From NCBI GenBank assembly GCA_948829205.1, contig CAQLOA010000015.1:1-16190 (forward strand): 16,190 nt of DNA. Direction: 5' to 3'. The notes below the pieces were generated by a model. The model saw only the letters and a program-made list of their open reading frames with translations. It was not told the origin of the DNA and ran no database searches. Position numbers and translations under genes: made by a program. Within the stretch, counting starts at the first letter, position 1; every line of letters begins with the position of its first letter. Source of the DNA: an uncultured Eggerthellaceae bacterium (GTDB lineage: Bacteria > Actinomycetota > Coriobacteriia > Coriobacteriales > Eggerthellaceae). Of this stretch, positions 6,713 to 13,827 are shown in pieces.

Positions 6713-8791
6713 ATGTGCGACGCATGCCATAGCTGCGAACACGAACACGACCACGTCGGATGCGAGCACTGCGCAGCCGCCGGAACCCAGTCAAGCGACA
6801 CGCTGAGGCGCTGGCGCGACCGCATAATCGTCGCCCTCGTCATCTTCTTCGCCGCGCTCGTCTGCGAAGGCGCCGGCCTCATCGAGCTCGCCTTCGGCCA
6901 GTACTCGCTCTACGCCGAGTTCGCGCTGTTCCTCATCCCCTTCCTGATATCCGGCTACGACGTGCTGATCGAGGCCGCCAAGAAGCTGGCGCACGGCCAC
7001 GGCCTCGACGAGAGCTTCCTGATGTCGGTGGCCACGCTGGGCGCCTTCGCGCTCGTGCTGTTCCCCGACACCGAGCCGCACATGGCGGAAGGCGCGGCGG
7101 TCATGCTGTTCTACCAGGTGGGCGAGCTGTTCCAGAGCTACGCCGTGGGCAAGTCTCGCAAGTCCATCTCCGACATGATGGACATCGCGCCCGAGTTCGC
7201 GAAGGTCATGGCAGACGGCCAGCTGAAGCAGGTCGACCCCTACGAGGTGTCGGTCGGCGACGTGTTCGTGGTGAAGCCGGGCGAACGTATCCCGCTCGAC
7301 GGCGTCGTGCAGGACGGCGAGTCGCAGGTGGACACCTCGGCGCTCACAGGCGAGCCGGCGCCCCGCACGGCGCACGTCGGCGACGAGGTCATATCCGGCT
7401 GCGTCAACCTCACGGGCACCATAAGCGTGAAGGCCACCAGCGCCTACGAGAACTCCACGGTCAGCCGTATCCTCGAGCTGGTCGAGAACGCCGCCGAGAA
7501 GAAGGCGCGCACCGAGAGCTTCATCACCCGCTTCGCGCGCGTCTACACCCCCATCGTCGTGGGCCTCGCAGCCGCCATTGCGGTGCTCCCTCCCCTGGTC
7601 ATCGGCATGGCCACGGGCGACCTCTCCGGGACGGCCGCGGCCGGCGATGGCGGGAACGTCTGGGCCGACTGGATCCTCCGCGGGCTCACGTTCCTGGTCG
7701 TGTCGTGCCCGTGCGCGCTGGTCATCTCCGTGCCGCTGTCGTTCTTCGGCGGAATAGGCGGGGCTTCCCGCGCAGGCATCCTGGTGAAGGGGTCCAACTA
7801 CCTGGAGATGCTTTCCAAGGTGGACACCGTGGTGTTCGACAAGACAGGCACCCTCACTTCCGGAACCTTCGCCGTCACGGAGATATCGGTGGCCGACGGG
7901 TTCACCAAGGAGCAGCTGCTCGACTACGCGGCCCATGCCGAGGCGCTGTCGAACCATCCCATCGCGGTGTCCATCCAGAAGGCCTACGACGGAACGGTCG
8001 ACCTCGAGCGCGTCTCGTCCAACGAGGAGACGGGCGGCCATGGCGTGAAGGCCGTCATCGACGGCGACATAGTGCTGGTGGGCAACGGGCGCCTGATGTA
8101 CCTGCACAACGTCGACTACGAGACGCACGAGTTCATAGGCACGCAGGTGCACGTGGCCGTGAACGGAAGGCATGCGGGCACCTTGGTCATCGGCGACACC
8201 GTAAAGGAGGACTCACAGCAGGCCATAGGCGACCTGCACCGCGAGGGCATAGGCCGCGCGGTCATGCTGACCGGCGACGCCAGGCCCGTCGCCGAGGCCG
8301 TCGCCGAAAGGCTGGGCCTCGACGGCTACTACGCCGACCTCCTTCCCCAGGACAAGGTGGCCCTGCTGGAAGAGATCATGGGCGAGGGCGGAAGCAGCGC
8401 GGAAAGCGCGTCCGGCAGTGACAGTGCTACGGATCCGAAGCGGCGTCACGTTGTCGCGTTCGTGGGAGACGGCATCAACGACGCTCCCGTGCTGACCCGC
8501 GCCGACGTGGGCATCGCCATGGGGGCCATGGGTTCCGATGCGGCCATCGAGGCCGCGGACGTGGTGCTGATGGACGACCGCCCCACCCAGGTGGCTCGCG
8601 CCGTGCGCCTGGCCAAGCGCACCATGCGCATCGTGTGGCAGAACATCATCTTCGCGTTGGGAATCAAATTCGCCGTGCTGGTGCTCGCCGCCTTCGGAAT
8701 AGCGAACATGTGGATGGCCGTCTTCGCCGACGTGGGCGTGGCCGTGCTCGCCATCTTGAACGCCATGCGTGCCATGCACGTGAAGCGCTAG
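6713..8791 (+). CDS. cadA: P1B-type heavy-metal-exporting ATPase (Zn/Cd/Pb, CadA/ZntA-like)
   Basis: A 692-aa membrane ATPase that pumps divalent soft metals out of the cytoplasm. Visible motifs are TGEP in the actuator domain (212-215), the transport-site SCPCALVIS with Cys332-Pro-Cys334, phosphorylation site Asp376 in DKTGTLTS, the P1B HP motif (NHPIA, His415-Pro416), MLTGD (518-522) and GDGINDAP (585-592). Lys652 and Asp673 in the last two membrane helices match the Zn/Cd/Pb subgroup (P1B-2). The first 20 residues contain five Cys and five His but no GMTCxxC heavy-metal-associated domain, so the N-terminal metal site is a simple His/Cys cluster. A Ser/Gly-rich insert lies at about 558-577, before the GDGIND motif. 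AGGAG overlaps the preceding arsR stop. ZntA-like is an equally good name. Confidence 0.95.
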   Translation: MCDACHSCEHEHDHVGCEHCAAAGTQSSDTLRRWRDRIIVALVIFFAALVCEGAGLIELAFGQYSLYAEFALFLIPFLISGYDVLIEAAKKLAHGHGLDESFLMSVATLGAFALVLFPDTEPHMAEGAAVMLFYQVGELFQSYAVGKSRKSISDMMDIAPEFAKVMADGQLKQVDPYEVSVGDVFVVKPGERIPLDGVVQDGESQVDTSALTGEPAPRTAHVGDEVISGCVNLTGTISVKATSAYENSTVSRILELVENAAEKKARTESFITRFARVYTPIVVGLAAAIAVLPPLVIGMATGDLSGTAAAGDGGNVWADWILRGLTFLVVSCPCALVISVPLSFFGGIGGASRAGILVKGSNYLEMLSKVDTVVFDKTGTLTSGTFAVTEISVADGFTKEQLLDYAAHAEALSNHPIAVSIQKAYDGTVDLERVSSNEETGGHGVKAVIDGDIVLVGNGRLMYLHNVDYETHEFIGTQVHVAVNGRHAGTLVIGDTVKEDSQQAIGDLHREGIGRAVMLTGDARPVAEAVAERLGLDGYYADLLPQDKVALLEEIMGEGGSSAESASGSDSATDPKRRHVVAFVGDGINDAPVLTRADVGIAMGAMGSDAAIEAADVVLMDDRPTQVARAVRLAKRTMRIVWQNIIFALGIKFAVLVLAAFGIANMWMAVFADVGVAVLAILNAMRAMHVKR

Positions 8792-8823
8792 GGCGTGACA
8801 GGGGACGTCCCCTGTCACGCCCT
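8790..8823. repeat. Perfect 34-bp palindrome after cadA (REP-like or terminator)
   Basis: Two 17-base arms meet without a spacer at GGGGAC|GTCCCC and include GTGACAGGGGAC. It starts within the cadA stop codon. There is no T-run after it, so it is a poor intrinsic terminator, though it could stop exonucleases or act as a bidirectional barrier. The shape and sequence resemble dispersed REP-type palindromes found between genes in some bacteria (inference). Confidence 0.75.
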
Positions 8824-8931
8824 GATTGCAACCTTTCGGCAACCTCGGGTAAACAAAGCGTCCCAGCACGCAGCGGCACCAAACGCAGGCTTATATCCTT
8901 GACGAAGATCGAACGAACAAGGAGGCCCACA

Positions 8932-9804
8932 ATGAGAAAGTCAGAAATCCGCGAGCTGGCAGAGCACATCTACGAGGGGCAGGAGCTCGATCCCTCCGAG
9001 TTCAAGGCGCAGACCCCGCCCGTAGTCACCATCTACCTCCCAATCGAGCGCGACGAGCGCGAGGGCCGCCGCAGCGAGTGGGACCGCATAGAGTTCAAGG
9101 ACCTGTCCAACAAGGCCATCAAGGACCTAGAGAAGAACTGGGGCAAGGACGCCACGAAGGGCATCGTCGAGAAGCTCGAATACATCCAGTCCCACGAGGA
9201 CATGCCGCTGTGGCTCGAGGCGAAGGCCGGGCTTGCCTTCCTGGTGAACAACGAGGACTGCTTCGTGTACAACATGGACGAGAAGCCCGAGCCGAAGGTC
9301 GTCGTCAGCGACAAGTACGACATGTCGGGCCTGCTGTCCGAGGACGAGCGCGACCAGGCGGCACACTACAAGCTGCTGCTGCTCAGCTCCGACTTCTTCG
9401 CGCTGCTGGAAGGCGACGAGACCAGCGTGCGCTACGTCAAGTTCCCCGACGACGTGAAGCACTACCTCACCGAGACCTATCCCGAGTACGACGGTTGGAA
9501 GGCCCCGCTCGACTACTTCAGCCTGGAGGACCACATGTCGCCGTTCCATGACCACAAGTCGCGCAAGGACGTCACCAAGGAGGAGACGAAGAAGTTCTTC
9601 CGCTACGTCGACAAGGTTCTGAACGACAAGCTGCTGCTGCACAACACCGAGCCGGTGATCCTGGTCACGCTGCCCGAGCACGTGCACGAGTTCCGCGAGC
9701 TGTGCACGTTCAACCATCTTCAGCCCAAGGCCATCGAGGAGGACCCGGGCGCGCTCACCGGCCGCCAGCTGCGCGACGACGCGCTGAAGATCCTGGGGCA
9801 GTAG
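8932..9804 (+). CDS. Probable baeRF-family (bacterial eRF1-like) protein
   Basis: A 290-aa soluble protein. Its layout matches bacterial archaeo-eukaryotic release-factor-like proteins: PPVVTIYLPIER near the start (29-40), a helical stretch EFKDLSNKAIKDLE, LWLEAKAGLAFLVNNEDCFVY, PKVVVSDKYDMSGLL, YKLLLLSSDFFALLEGD, then a VILVTLPEHVHEFRE/ALTGRQLRDDAL segment. This is recognised from memory of the family pattern, not from a search. The GGQ motif of true release factors is absent. The protein is shorter than most members and ends soon after the LTGRQL segment, so a C-terminal region appears to be missing; no continuation is visible in the next frame. The strong RBS AAGGAGG precedes the ATG at 8932. 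Family members are proposed to act on stalled or modified ribosomes; nothing here shows the function directly. Confidence 0.6.
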   Translation: MRKSEIRELAEHIYEGQELDPSEFKAQTPPVVTIYLPIERDEREGRRSEWDRIEFKDLSNKAIKDLEKNWGKDATKGIVEKLEYIQSHEDMPLWLEAKAGLAFLVNNEDCFVYNMDEKPEPKVVVSDKYDMSGLLSEDERDQAAHYKLLLLSSDFFALLEGDETSVRYVKFPDDVKHYLTETYPEYDGWKAPLDYFSLEDHMSPFHDHKSRKDVTKEETKKFFRYVDKVLNDKLLLHNTEPVILVTLPEHVHEFRELCTFNHLQPKAIEEDPGALTGRQLRDDALKILGQ

Positions 9805-9894
9805 CGAACGGAAACGTTCTCGCATTTGGCTGCCAACCGCGAGCCGGCGGCCACCCGCGACAGGCAACGCAACCGCCCAGCCCCGGCGAGGAGG

Positions 9895-10626
9895 CTAGCC
9901 CAGAAGCTCGCGTATGACATACCCGGCGATCATCAACCCCATGGTCGGCGGGAAATAGGACAAGGTGCCGAGCTCGGTCTTCTCATGCCGCTCGGCGCCT
10001 TCCTTTGCGGGCACCTTCACGGGCTTCTCGGGCGAATAGAGAACCGTGACGTCGTCTATCCCCCTGTCGCGTGCAATCTTGCGCATCTCGCGGCAGAGCG
10101 GGCATATGCGGGTGTCGGAAAGGTCGGCGAACTCCAGCTGCGTCGGGTCGGTCTTGTTGGCGCCGCCCATGGCAGACACGATGCGTATGCCGTTGCGCGC
10201 AGCATACTCCATCAGCTCGGCCTTCACCGAAAGCGTGTCGAAGGCGTCCACGATGAAGTCGGGCTTAGGAAACGCACCCAGAAGCCCGTCGATGTTGTCG
10301 GCGTTCACGAACTCCTGCAACGCGTCAACCTGCACGTCGGGGTTGATGTCCAGCGCCATGGCGCGCATCACCTCGGCCTTGGGGCGTCCCATAGTGCTTA
10401 GGAACGCGATGGCCTGCCGGTTCAGGTTGCTCGGCTCGACCTCGTCCTTGTCGACGAGCAGGAAGCTGCCCACGCCACCGCGCGCGAGCGATTCCGCGCA
10501 GGCCGCCCCGACTCCGCCCAGCCCGAACACCGCAACGCGCGACCGCGCGAGCCTTGCCAGGCCTTCCTCGCCGACGATTCTCACCGTCCGGCTATTCCGC
10601 TCGAGATAATCCTCCGTGAATTCCAT
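9895..10626 (-). CDS. tcdA: tRNA threonylcarbamoyladenosine dehydratase (TcdA/CsdL, ThiF/MoeB fold)
   Basis: An E1-like enzyme that uses ATP to cyclise t6A37 of tRNA to ct6A. The 243-aa product starts with RNSRTVRIVGEEGLARL, then has the nucleotide-binding loop VFGLGGVGAACAESLARGG (33-51), DKDEVEPSNLNRQ (59-71), the family's FIVDAFDTLSVK, SAMGGANKTDPTQ, a pair of cysteines CPLC in RICPLCREMRK, VLYSPEKPV, and the C-terminal LGTLSYFPPTMGLMIAG. These match CsdL/TcdA and distinguish it from MoeB and ThiF, which pair with a sulfur-carrier gene absent here. The RBS GAGG lies close to the ATG. It is convergent with the baeRF-like gene; no partner cysteine desulfurase (CsdA/CsdE) is present in the window. 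Confidence 0.9.
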   Translation of the reverse strand: MEFTEDYLERNSRTVRIVGEEGLARLARSRVAVFGLGGVGAACAESLARGGVGSFLLVDKDEVEPSNLNRQAIAFLSTMGRPKAEVMRAMALDINPDVQVDALQEFVNADNIDGLLGAFPKPDFIVDAFDTLSVKAELMEYAARNGIRIVSAMGGANKTDPTQLEFADLSDTRICPLCREMRKIARDRGIDDVTVLYSPEKPVKVPAKEGAERHEKTELGTLSYFPPTMGLMIAGYVIRELLG

Positions 10627-10716
10627 GACCTCATTTTAGCTGCTGCAACGTCACGAAATAACTTCATCTGACTATCGCGCTGACGCAACAATGCGAATTC
10701 GAAGCATGCATGAACC

Positions 10717-10857
10717 GGGAAACCGCTGGATGTCCAGAGAATCCGTCTGAGACACAGAAGAGGCCCAAAGAGCCGCATATGAATGCGAGGGAGTGGAGCG
10801 CACGAGCCGAAGGCGAGCAGCGGAACGCGGATTCGGTTGGACATCCAGCGGTTTCCC
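10717..10857. repeat. 141-bp element bounded by perfect 20-bp inverted repeats
   Basis: GGGAAACCGCTGGATGTCCA at 10717-10736 is the exact reverse complement of 10838-10857. Just inside, GAATCCG (10739-10745) pairs with CGGATTC (10828-10834), extending the stem with a small internal bulge. The 82 bases between contain no ORF worth calling. I see no flanking target-site duplication. It could be a MITE-like element, a structured RNA or a dispersed intergenic repeat. Confidence 0.8.
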
Positions 10858-10858
10858 A

Positions 10859-10895
10859 TAAAAAAAAGCCCCGAATGCAGTTGCATCCGGGGCTT
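10859..10895 (-). terminator. Rho-independent terminator of rplJ-rplL
   Basis: On the minus strand AAGCCCCGGATGCA and TGCATTCGGGGCTT form a stem with one internal mismatch and a tiny loop, followed by a run of eight or more T. It sits 25 bases after the rplL stop and reads in the rplJL direction. Confidence 0.95.
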
Positions 10896-10920
10896 CGCAG
10901 CGTGTAAATAATGAAATTAT

Positions 10921-11304
10921 TTACTTGACGGTGACGGCAGCGCCGGCTTCCTCCAGCTTGCCCTTGATCTCGTCGGCCTTCTCCTGGTTGACGCCCTCGG
11001 CGACAGGGGTGGGAACGCCCTCGACGGCCTCCTTGGCCTCCTTCAGGCCCAGGCCGGTGATCTCGCGGACAACCTTGATGACGGCGATCTTGTTGTCGCC
11101 GAAGCCCTCGAGCACGACGTCGAAGTCGGTCTTGTCGGCACCGCCGGCGGCAGCCTCGCCACCAGCAGCAGGAGCAGCAGCCACGGCCACGGGGGCGGCA
11201 GCGCTCACGCCGAAGACCTCCTCAAGCTCCTTCACGAGCTCGGAGAGCTCGAGCGCGGGCATTTCCTTAAGAGCCTCGATGATTTCATCCTTGGTTACAG
11301 CCAT
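10921..11304 (-). CDS. rplL: Ribosomal protein bL12 (L7/L12)
   Basis: Stalk protein of the large ribosomal subunit that recruits and stimulates translational GTPases. The 127-aa product has the N-terminal dimerisation helices (ALKEMPALELSELVKELEEVFGV, about 11-33), an Ala/Gly/Pro hinge (about 34-56) and the globular C-terminal domain (KTDFDVVLEGFGDNKIAVIKVVREITGLGLKEAKEAVEGVP) that binds factors. Length and sequence are normal. It is the second gene of the rplJ-rplL operon, 61 bases after rplJ, with an AAAGG Shine-Dalgarno 7 bases before the ATG and a strong terminator after the stop. Confidence 0.98.
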   Translation of the reverse strand: MAVTKDEIIEALKEMPALELSELVKELEEVFGVSAAAPVAVAAAPAAGGEAAAGGADKTDFDVVLEGFGDNKIAVIKVVREITGLGLKEAKEAVEGVPTPVAEGVNQEKADEIKGKLEEAGAAVTVK

Positions 11305-11323
11305 TTCAAAACCTTTCTGTCAT

Positions 11324-11339
11324 GCGGCCGCTCGGCCGC
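11324..11339 (-). promoter_or_regulatory. GC hairpin between rplJ and rplL
   Basis: A perfect 7-bp inverted repeat, GCGGCCG and CGGCCGC with a 2-base centre, lies in the 61-base gap just before the rplL RBS. It has no T-run. It may set the extra rplL translation or mRNA processing needed because L12 is made in excess over L10 (inference). Confidence 0.4.
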
Positions 11340-11365
11340 CTGTAGTTTCCACAAACCTTAGGCCG

Positions 11366-11887
11366 CTAGGCGGCTTCCTTCTGTCCCTCGATCGCTCCGA
11401 GCACGCGCGCGAACGCCTCCATCGGACCGTTGAGAACGCGCACGGTCTTGACCAGCGGGTTCGAAATGGTGCCGAGGAGCTTCGCGATGAGCTCTTCGCG
11501 GGAAGGCAGCGATGCGACTGCTTGCACCTGGGCGACGTCGAGGAACGCGCCGTCCATCATGCCTCCCTTGATCTCAAGGTTCTCGTTGTCCTTCGCGAAG
11601 TCGCGCAGCACCTTGGCCGATGCGACCGGGTCCTCCCCGGTGAACACGAAAGCGGAAGGACCCGCCAGCACCTCGTCCATGTCGGGGCTGTCGGTCTCCT
11701 TGAGGGCGAGATGCATGATGGTGTTCTTGTAGACCTTCATGGAAGCGTCTGCGCCGCGAATCGCGCGACGGAGCTCCTGGATCTGCTTCACGGTGAGGCC
11801 ACGGTAGTCCACGACCCACATCGCGCCGGCGTTCTCGATGTCCGACTTGATGTTCGCAAGCATCTCTACGTTTTCAGCATTGGGCAT
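11366..11887 (-). CDS. rplJ: Ribosomal protein uL10
   Basis: Base of the ribosomal stalk; binds 23S rRNA and carries L12 dimers on its C-terminal helix. The 173-aa product shows the usual MWVVDYRGLTVKQIQELRRAIR and VYKNTIMHLAL, then GPSAFVFTGEDPVASAKVLRDF, LPSREELIAKLLGTISNPL and a C-terminal helix for L12. The ATG at 11887 is 7 bases after GGAGG; the GTG two codons earlier is only one base from that site and is not the start. It is the first gene of a two-gene operon with its own promoter and leader; rplK-rplA are not next to it in this window. L10 probably represses its own synthesis through the leader. Confidence 0.98.
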   Translation of the reverse strand: MPNAENVEMLANIKSDIENAGAMWVVDYRGLTVKQIQELRRAIRGADASMKVYKNTIMHLALKETDSPDMDEVLAGPSAFVFTGEDPVASAKVLRDFAKDNENLEIKGGMMDGAFLDVAQVQAVASLPSREELIAKLLGTISNPLVKTVRVLNGPMEAFARVLGAIEGQKEAA

Positions 11888-11893
11888 TTTCAC

Positions 11894-11951
11894 ACCTCCT
11901 TTTCAAGCCTCGGGTTCCGCCACTTGGGCTTAGGGCCGCTGCTTGAAAAGG
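11894..11951 (-). promoter_or_regulatory. RBS-pairing hairpin ahead of rplJ
   Basis: CCTTTTCAAGC and GCTTGAAAAGG are perfect 11-base complements at 11898-11908 and 11941-11951, with a 32-base loop. The arm nearer the gene includes the AAGG of the rplJ Shine-Dalgarno AAGGAGGT (11894-11901). Pairing would partly hide the ribosome binding site. The other arm overlaps the T-rich tract after the attenuator hairpin. Confidence 0.65.
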
Positions 11952-11985
11952 AACGACCCCCGCCGCGCACAAGACGGCAGGGGTC
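11947..11985 (-). terminator. Attenuator-like hairpin in the rplJ leader
   Basis: On the minus strand GACCCCTGCCG pairs with CGGCGGGGGTC (one G-U pair) across a 9-base loop, and GTTCCTTTT follows. It lies between the L10-binding leader and the rplJ RBS, where rplJL attenuators are found in other Gram-positive bacteria. The T-run is interrupted, so it is probably a partial terminator. Confidence 0.65.
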
Positions 11986-11995
11986 GACGAATTCA

Positions 11996-12066
11996 AATAG
12001 CCAACCACCTCGGCGGGCCGCAGCTTCCTGCGATTAAACCTTTCGGTGCCTGCTGTCTTAAGCGGA
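11996..12066 (-). ncRNA. Ribosomal L10 leader (cis-regulatory RNA)
   Basis: The minus-strand transcript has AAGACAGCAGG, then CGAAAGGTTTAATC and CCGCCGAGGT, which resemble the conserved stretches of the L10 leader that binds the L10-L12 complex. It lies about 110 bases upstream of rplJ and just after the promoter. Exact ends are approximate; recognition is by pattern, not covariance search. Confidence 0.7.
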
Positions 12067-12087
12067 ACGTACTGCTAGAGCCTGTCT

Positions 12088-12116
12088 ATTCTATACGAAC
12101 TCCCAGAAGGTATCAA
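12088..12116 (-). promoter_or_regulatory. Promoter of rplJ-rplL
   Basis: TTGATA (revcomp of 12111-12116) and TAGAAT (revcomp of 12088-12093) are 17 bases apart on the minus strand. Transcription should start near 12081, giving a leader of roughly 195 bases. The -35 box contains the TGA stop codon of the upstream DHHW gene. Confidence 0.8.
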
Positions 12117-13786
12117 GCGTTCTGTCCGGGCGCGGTCCATCCGTCGGGAAGCTTGGGGCCGAACGTCTCCAGCAGATCCCCCGACGACACGCCGTCGGGG
12201 TAGATGATGCTCGTCAGCAGGCTGGCGCAGTTGTTGGTGCCGGCGAACATGATGACGTTCTCGAATATGACGTCCTTGATGCCGTGCTCCTCCACCAGGT
12301 CCACCAGCTTCTGCGTGGTGTAGCGGAAGTCGATGCAGTAGATGTCCTGATAGCTGTCCACCATAGTGGACACCAGGGGATTCCCGAACGAGTCCTTCAC
12401 CACCAGGCACGACGATCCGTCGGTTACGTTCGGGTTGTTGATGTGCGTCAGCGGACGGTTTCCGCCGATGAAGCAGCTGTACTTGTCACCCACTACCTTC
12501 AGCTGGTTCAGGTCGGTGATCACAGGGGCCTCGGTGACGTCCGACATTATGCTGTCGTCCTTCCAGTACTCCACCGTGTTGGTTCCCTGAGGAATGCGAG
12601 CCGACACGTAGTCGGGCTCTATGCCGGCAACGTTTATCATGTCGGCATACTCCCCTACGTAATCGTCGAACACCAGCTCCTCCCACTCGAAGTAGGGTGC
12701 CGGGTCTATCCCCTTCTCCTTGCAGAAGCTCTCGTACACGTAGTAGGCAGCCAGCTGCGTCCAGTGGAAGTCGGTGCGGAAGTATAGATACTCGTCGCGG
12801 TGGTCATACAAGGTGTCGAAAGTGGGCACGGTCTTCACGTCCGGAGACATCAGGCTGTAGAAGTAGTCGATGACCTGGTCTTGGTTGGGAACGCCCAAGG
12901 ACGCCAGCACCTCGTCGTCCAGCATGACGCCGCCGTTGGTGGGAAGCAGCACCGAGTAGACGTCGGCCTTGCCCTCCAGAAGCTTTGCTGCGTCGTTTAT
13001 CAGGTTCGCATAGTTGCGGGTCGCGTCCTTCGAGAAATAGTACAGGGTATATGCGGCCTTGCCGTCGGTGTAGATGCCGTCGCTGATCTGGTTCTCCATG
13101 TCCTTTGCGGCAGTCCTTACGTCCGGCAGGTCGACGTGCGCCCTCGCCGCCAGGTCGTCCGCGCCGGAATCGTCGACGAACTGCCCGCTGTCCTCGTCGA
13201 GGACGGGAAGCTCGTCGCTTGTGCGGTTGCCGCCGACCATGCGGGTCTCGGGCTCGATCCCATACAGCGACTCCATGGAAAGGTCGGCGCTGACCATCTG
13301 CTCGCGCAGCGGATACGTGTCGGAGTACCAAAGCGAAGCCTCCGAGAAGAACGACCCGTCCAGGAAGCTCTCCATGGTGAACGGGGGCATCTCAGTGAGC
13401 GTGCGGTTCTCGACCTCGGACGTGGTGGGGCGCAGGAAAACCAGAAGCCCCAGCAGGCACCCGACGAGGAGCAGCGCTCCGAACCCGAAGACCCCATAGG
13501 TGCGCCACCTGGTGACGAAGCGCATGGTCTTGCGACGATGCGCGAGTTCGGCGTCGGAGATCCCGCGCGCACGTTCCCTCGGGCGCTGCGGCGCATGCTG
13601 TTGCTCCGCATCGGCATGAGGACGTGCTTCTTGCTGCGGACGTTGCGGATGCCGCGGGCGGCCTTGCGCGTCGGAACGCGCAGCCGACCTGATACGCGAG
13701 CTGTGGCACGGAAGGGGCTGAGACCGAACCGGCCGAGAATCCGCGTGCGCCGGGCCCGTACCCTGGCTGCGCTCGGAATCGCCCAT
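12113..13786 (-). CDS. DHHW/AlgX-like SGNH-hydrolase-fold protein, partner of MBOAT
   Basis: A membrane-anchored extracytoplasmic protein, 557 aa from the ATG at 13786. The first 90 residues or so are a low-complexity cytoplasmic segment rich in Arg, Gln, His and Pro. One membrane helix follows (FGFGALLLVGCLLGLLVFL, about 100-118), then a large outside domain. YFRTDFHWTQLAAYY carries the DxHW motif (Asp339, His341, Trp342), and VVKDSFGNP supplies the candidate catalytic Ser466 of the AlgX/AlgJ/DHHW group. These proteins accept acyl groups passed by an MBOAT protein and transfer them to a polysaccharide or peptidoglycan. The gene lies 41 bases after the MBOAT gene, so they are an operon. An in-frame TTG six codons earlier, with GAAGGGA before it, is an alternative start. 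The acyl group and polymer are unknown. Confidence 0.85.
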   Translation of the reverse strand: MGDSERSQGTGPAHADSRPVRSQPLPCHSSRIRSAARSDAQGRPRHPQRPQQEARPHADAEQQHAPQRPRERARGISDAELAHRRKTMRFVTRWRTYGVFGFGALLLVGCLLGLLVFLRPTTSEVENRTLTEMPPFTMESFLDGSFFSEASLWYSDTYPLREQMVSADLSMESLYGIEPETRMVGGNRTSDELPVLDEDSGQFVDDSGADDLAARAHVDLPDVRTAAKDMENQISDGIYTDGKAAYTLYYFSKDATRNYANLINDAAKLLEGKADVYSVLLPTNGGVMLDDEVLASLGVPNQDQVIDYFYSLMSPDVKTVPTFDTLYDHRDEYLYFRTDFHWTQLAAYYVYESFCKEKGIDPAPYFEWEELVFDDYVGEYADMINVAGIEPDYVSARIPQGTNTVEYWKDDSIMSDVTEAPVITDLNQLKVVGDKYSCFIGGNRPLTHINNPNVTDGSSCLVVKDSFGNPLVSTMVDSYQDIYCIDFRYTTQKLVDLVEEHGIKDVIFENVIMFAGTNNCASLLTSIIYPDGVSSGDLLETFGPKLPDGWTAPGQNA

Positions 13787-13827
13787 GTTCCCGCTTCTCG
13801 TCAAGCTCGACTTCCCTTCCGCGACGC

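Noticed and set aside
6760..8421. Long plus-strand ORF of 553 codons in another frame of cadA
   Set aside because: Arg/Gly/His-rich frame shadow; the true frame carries all P-type ATPase motifs.
8635..8931. Extension of the baeRF-like ORF to 8635
   Set aside because: It would overlap cadA by over 150 bases; the ATG at 8932 has AAGGAGG directly upstream.
9804..9823. Terminator between the baeRF-like gene and tcdA
   Set aside because: GCGAACG/CGTTCTCGC forms only a short bulged stem with no T-run.
10581..10886. Minus-strand ORF across the inverted-repeat element
   Set aside because: It runs through the rplL terminator, both arms and the tcdA start, and has no RBS or motif.
11888..11893. GTG start for rplJ two codons upstream
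   Set aside because: It lies one base from the Shine-Dalgarno; the ATG at 11887 has ideal spacing.
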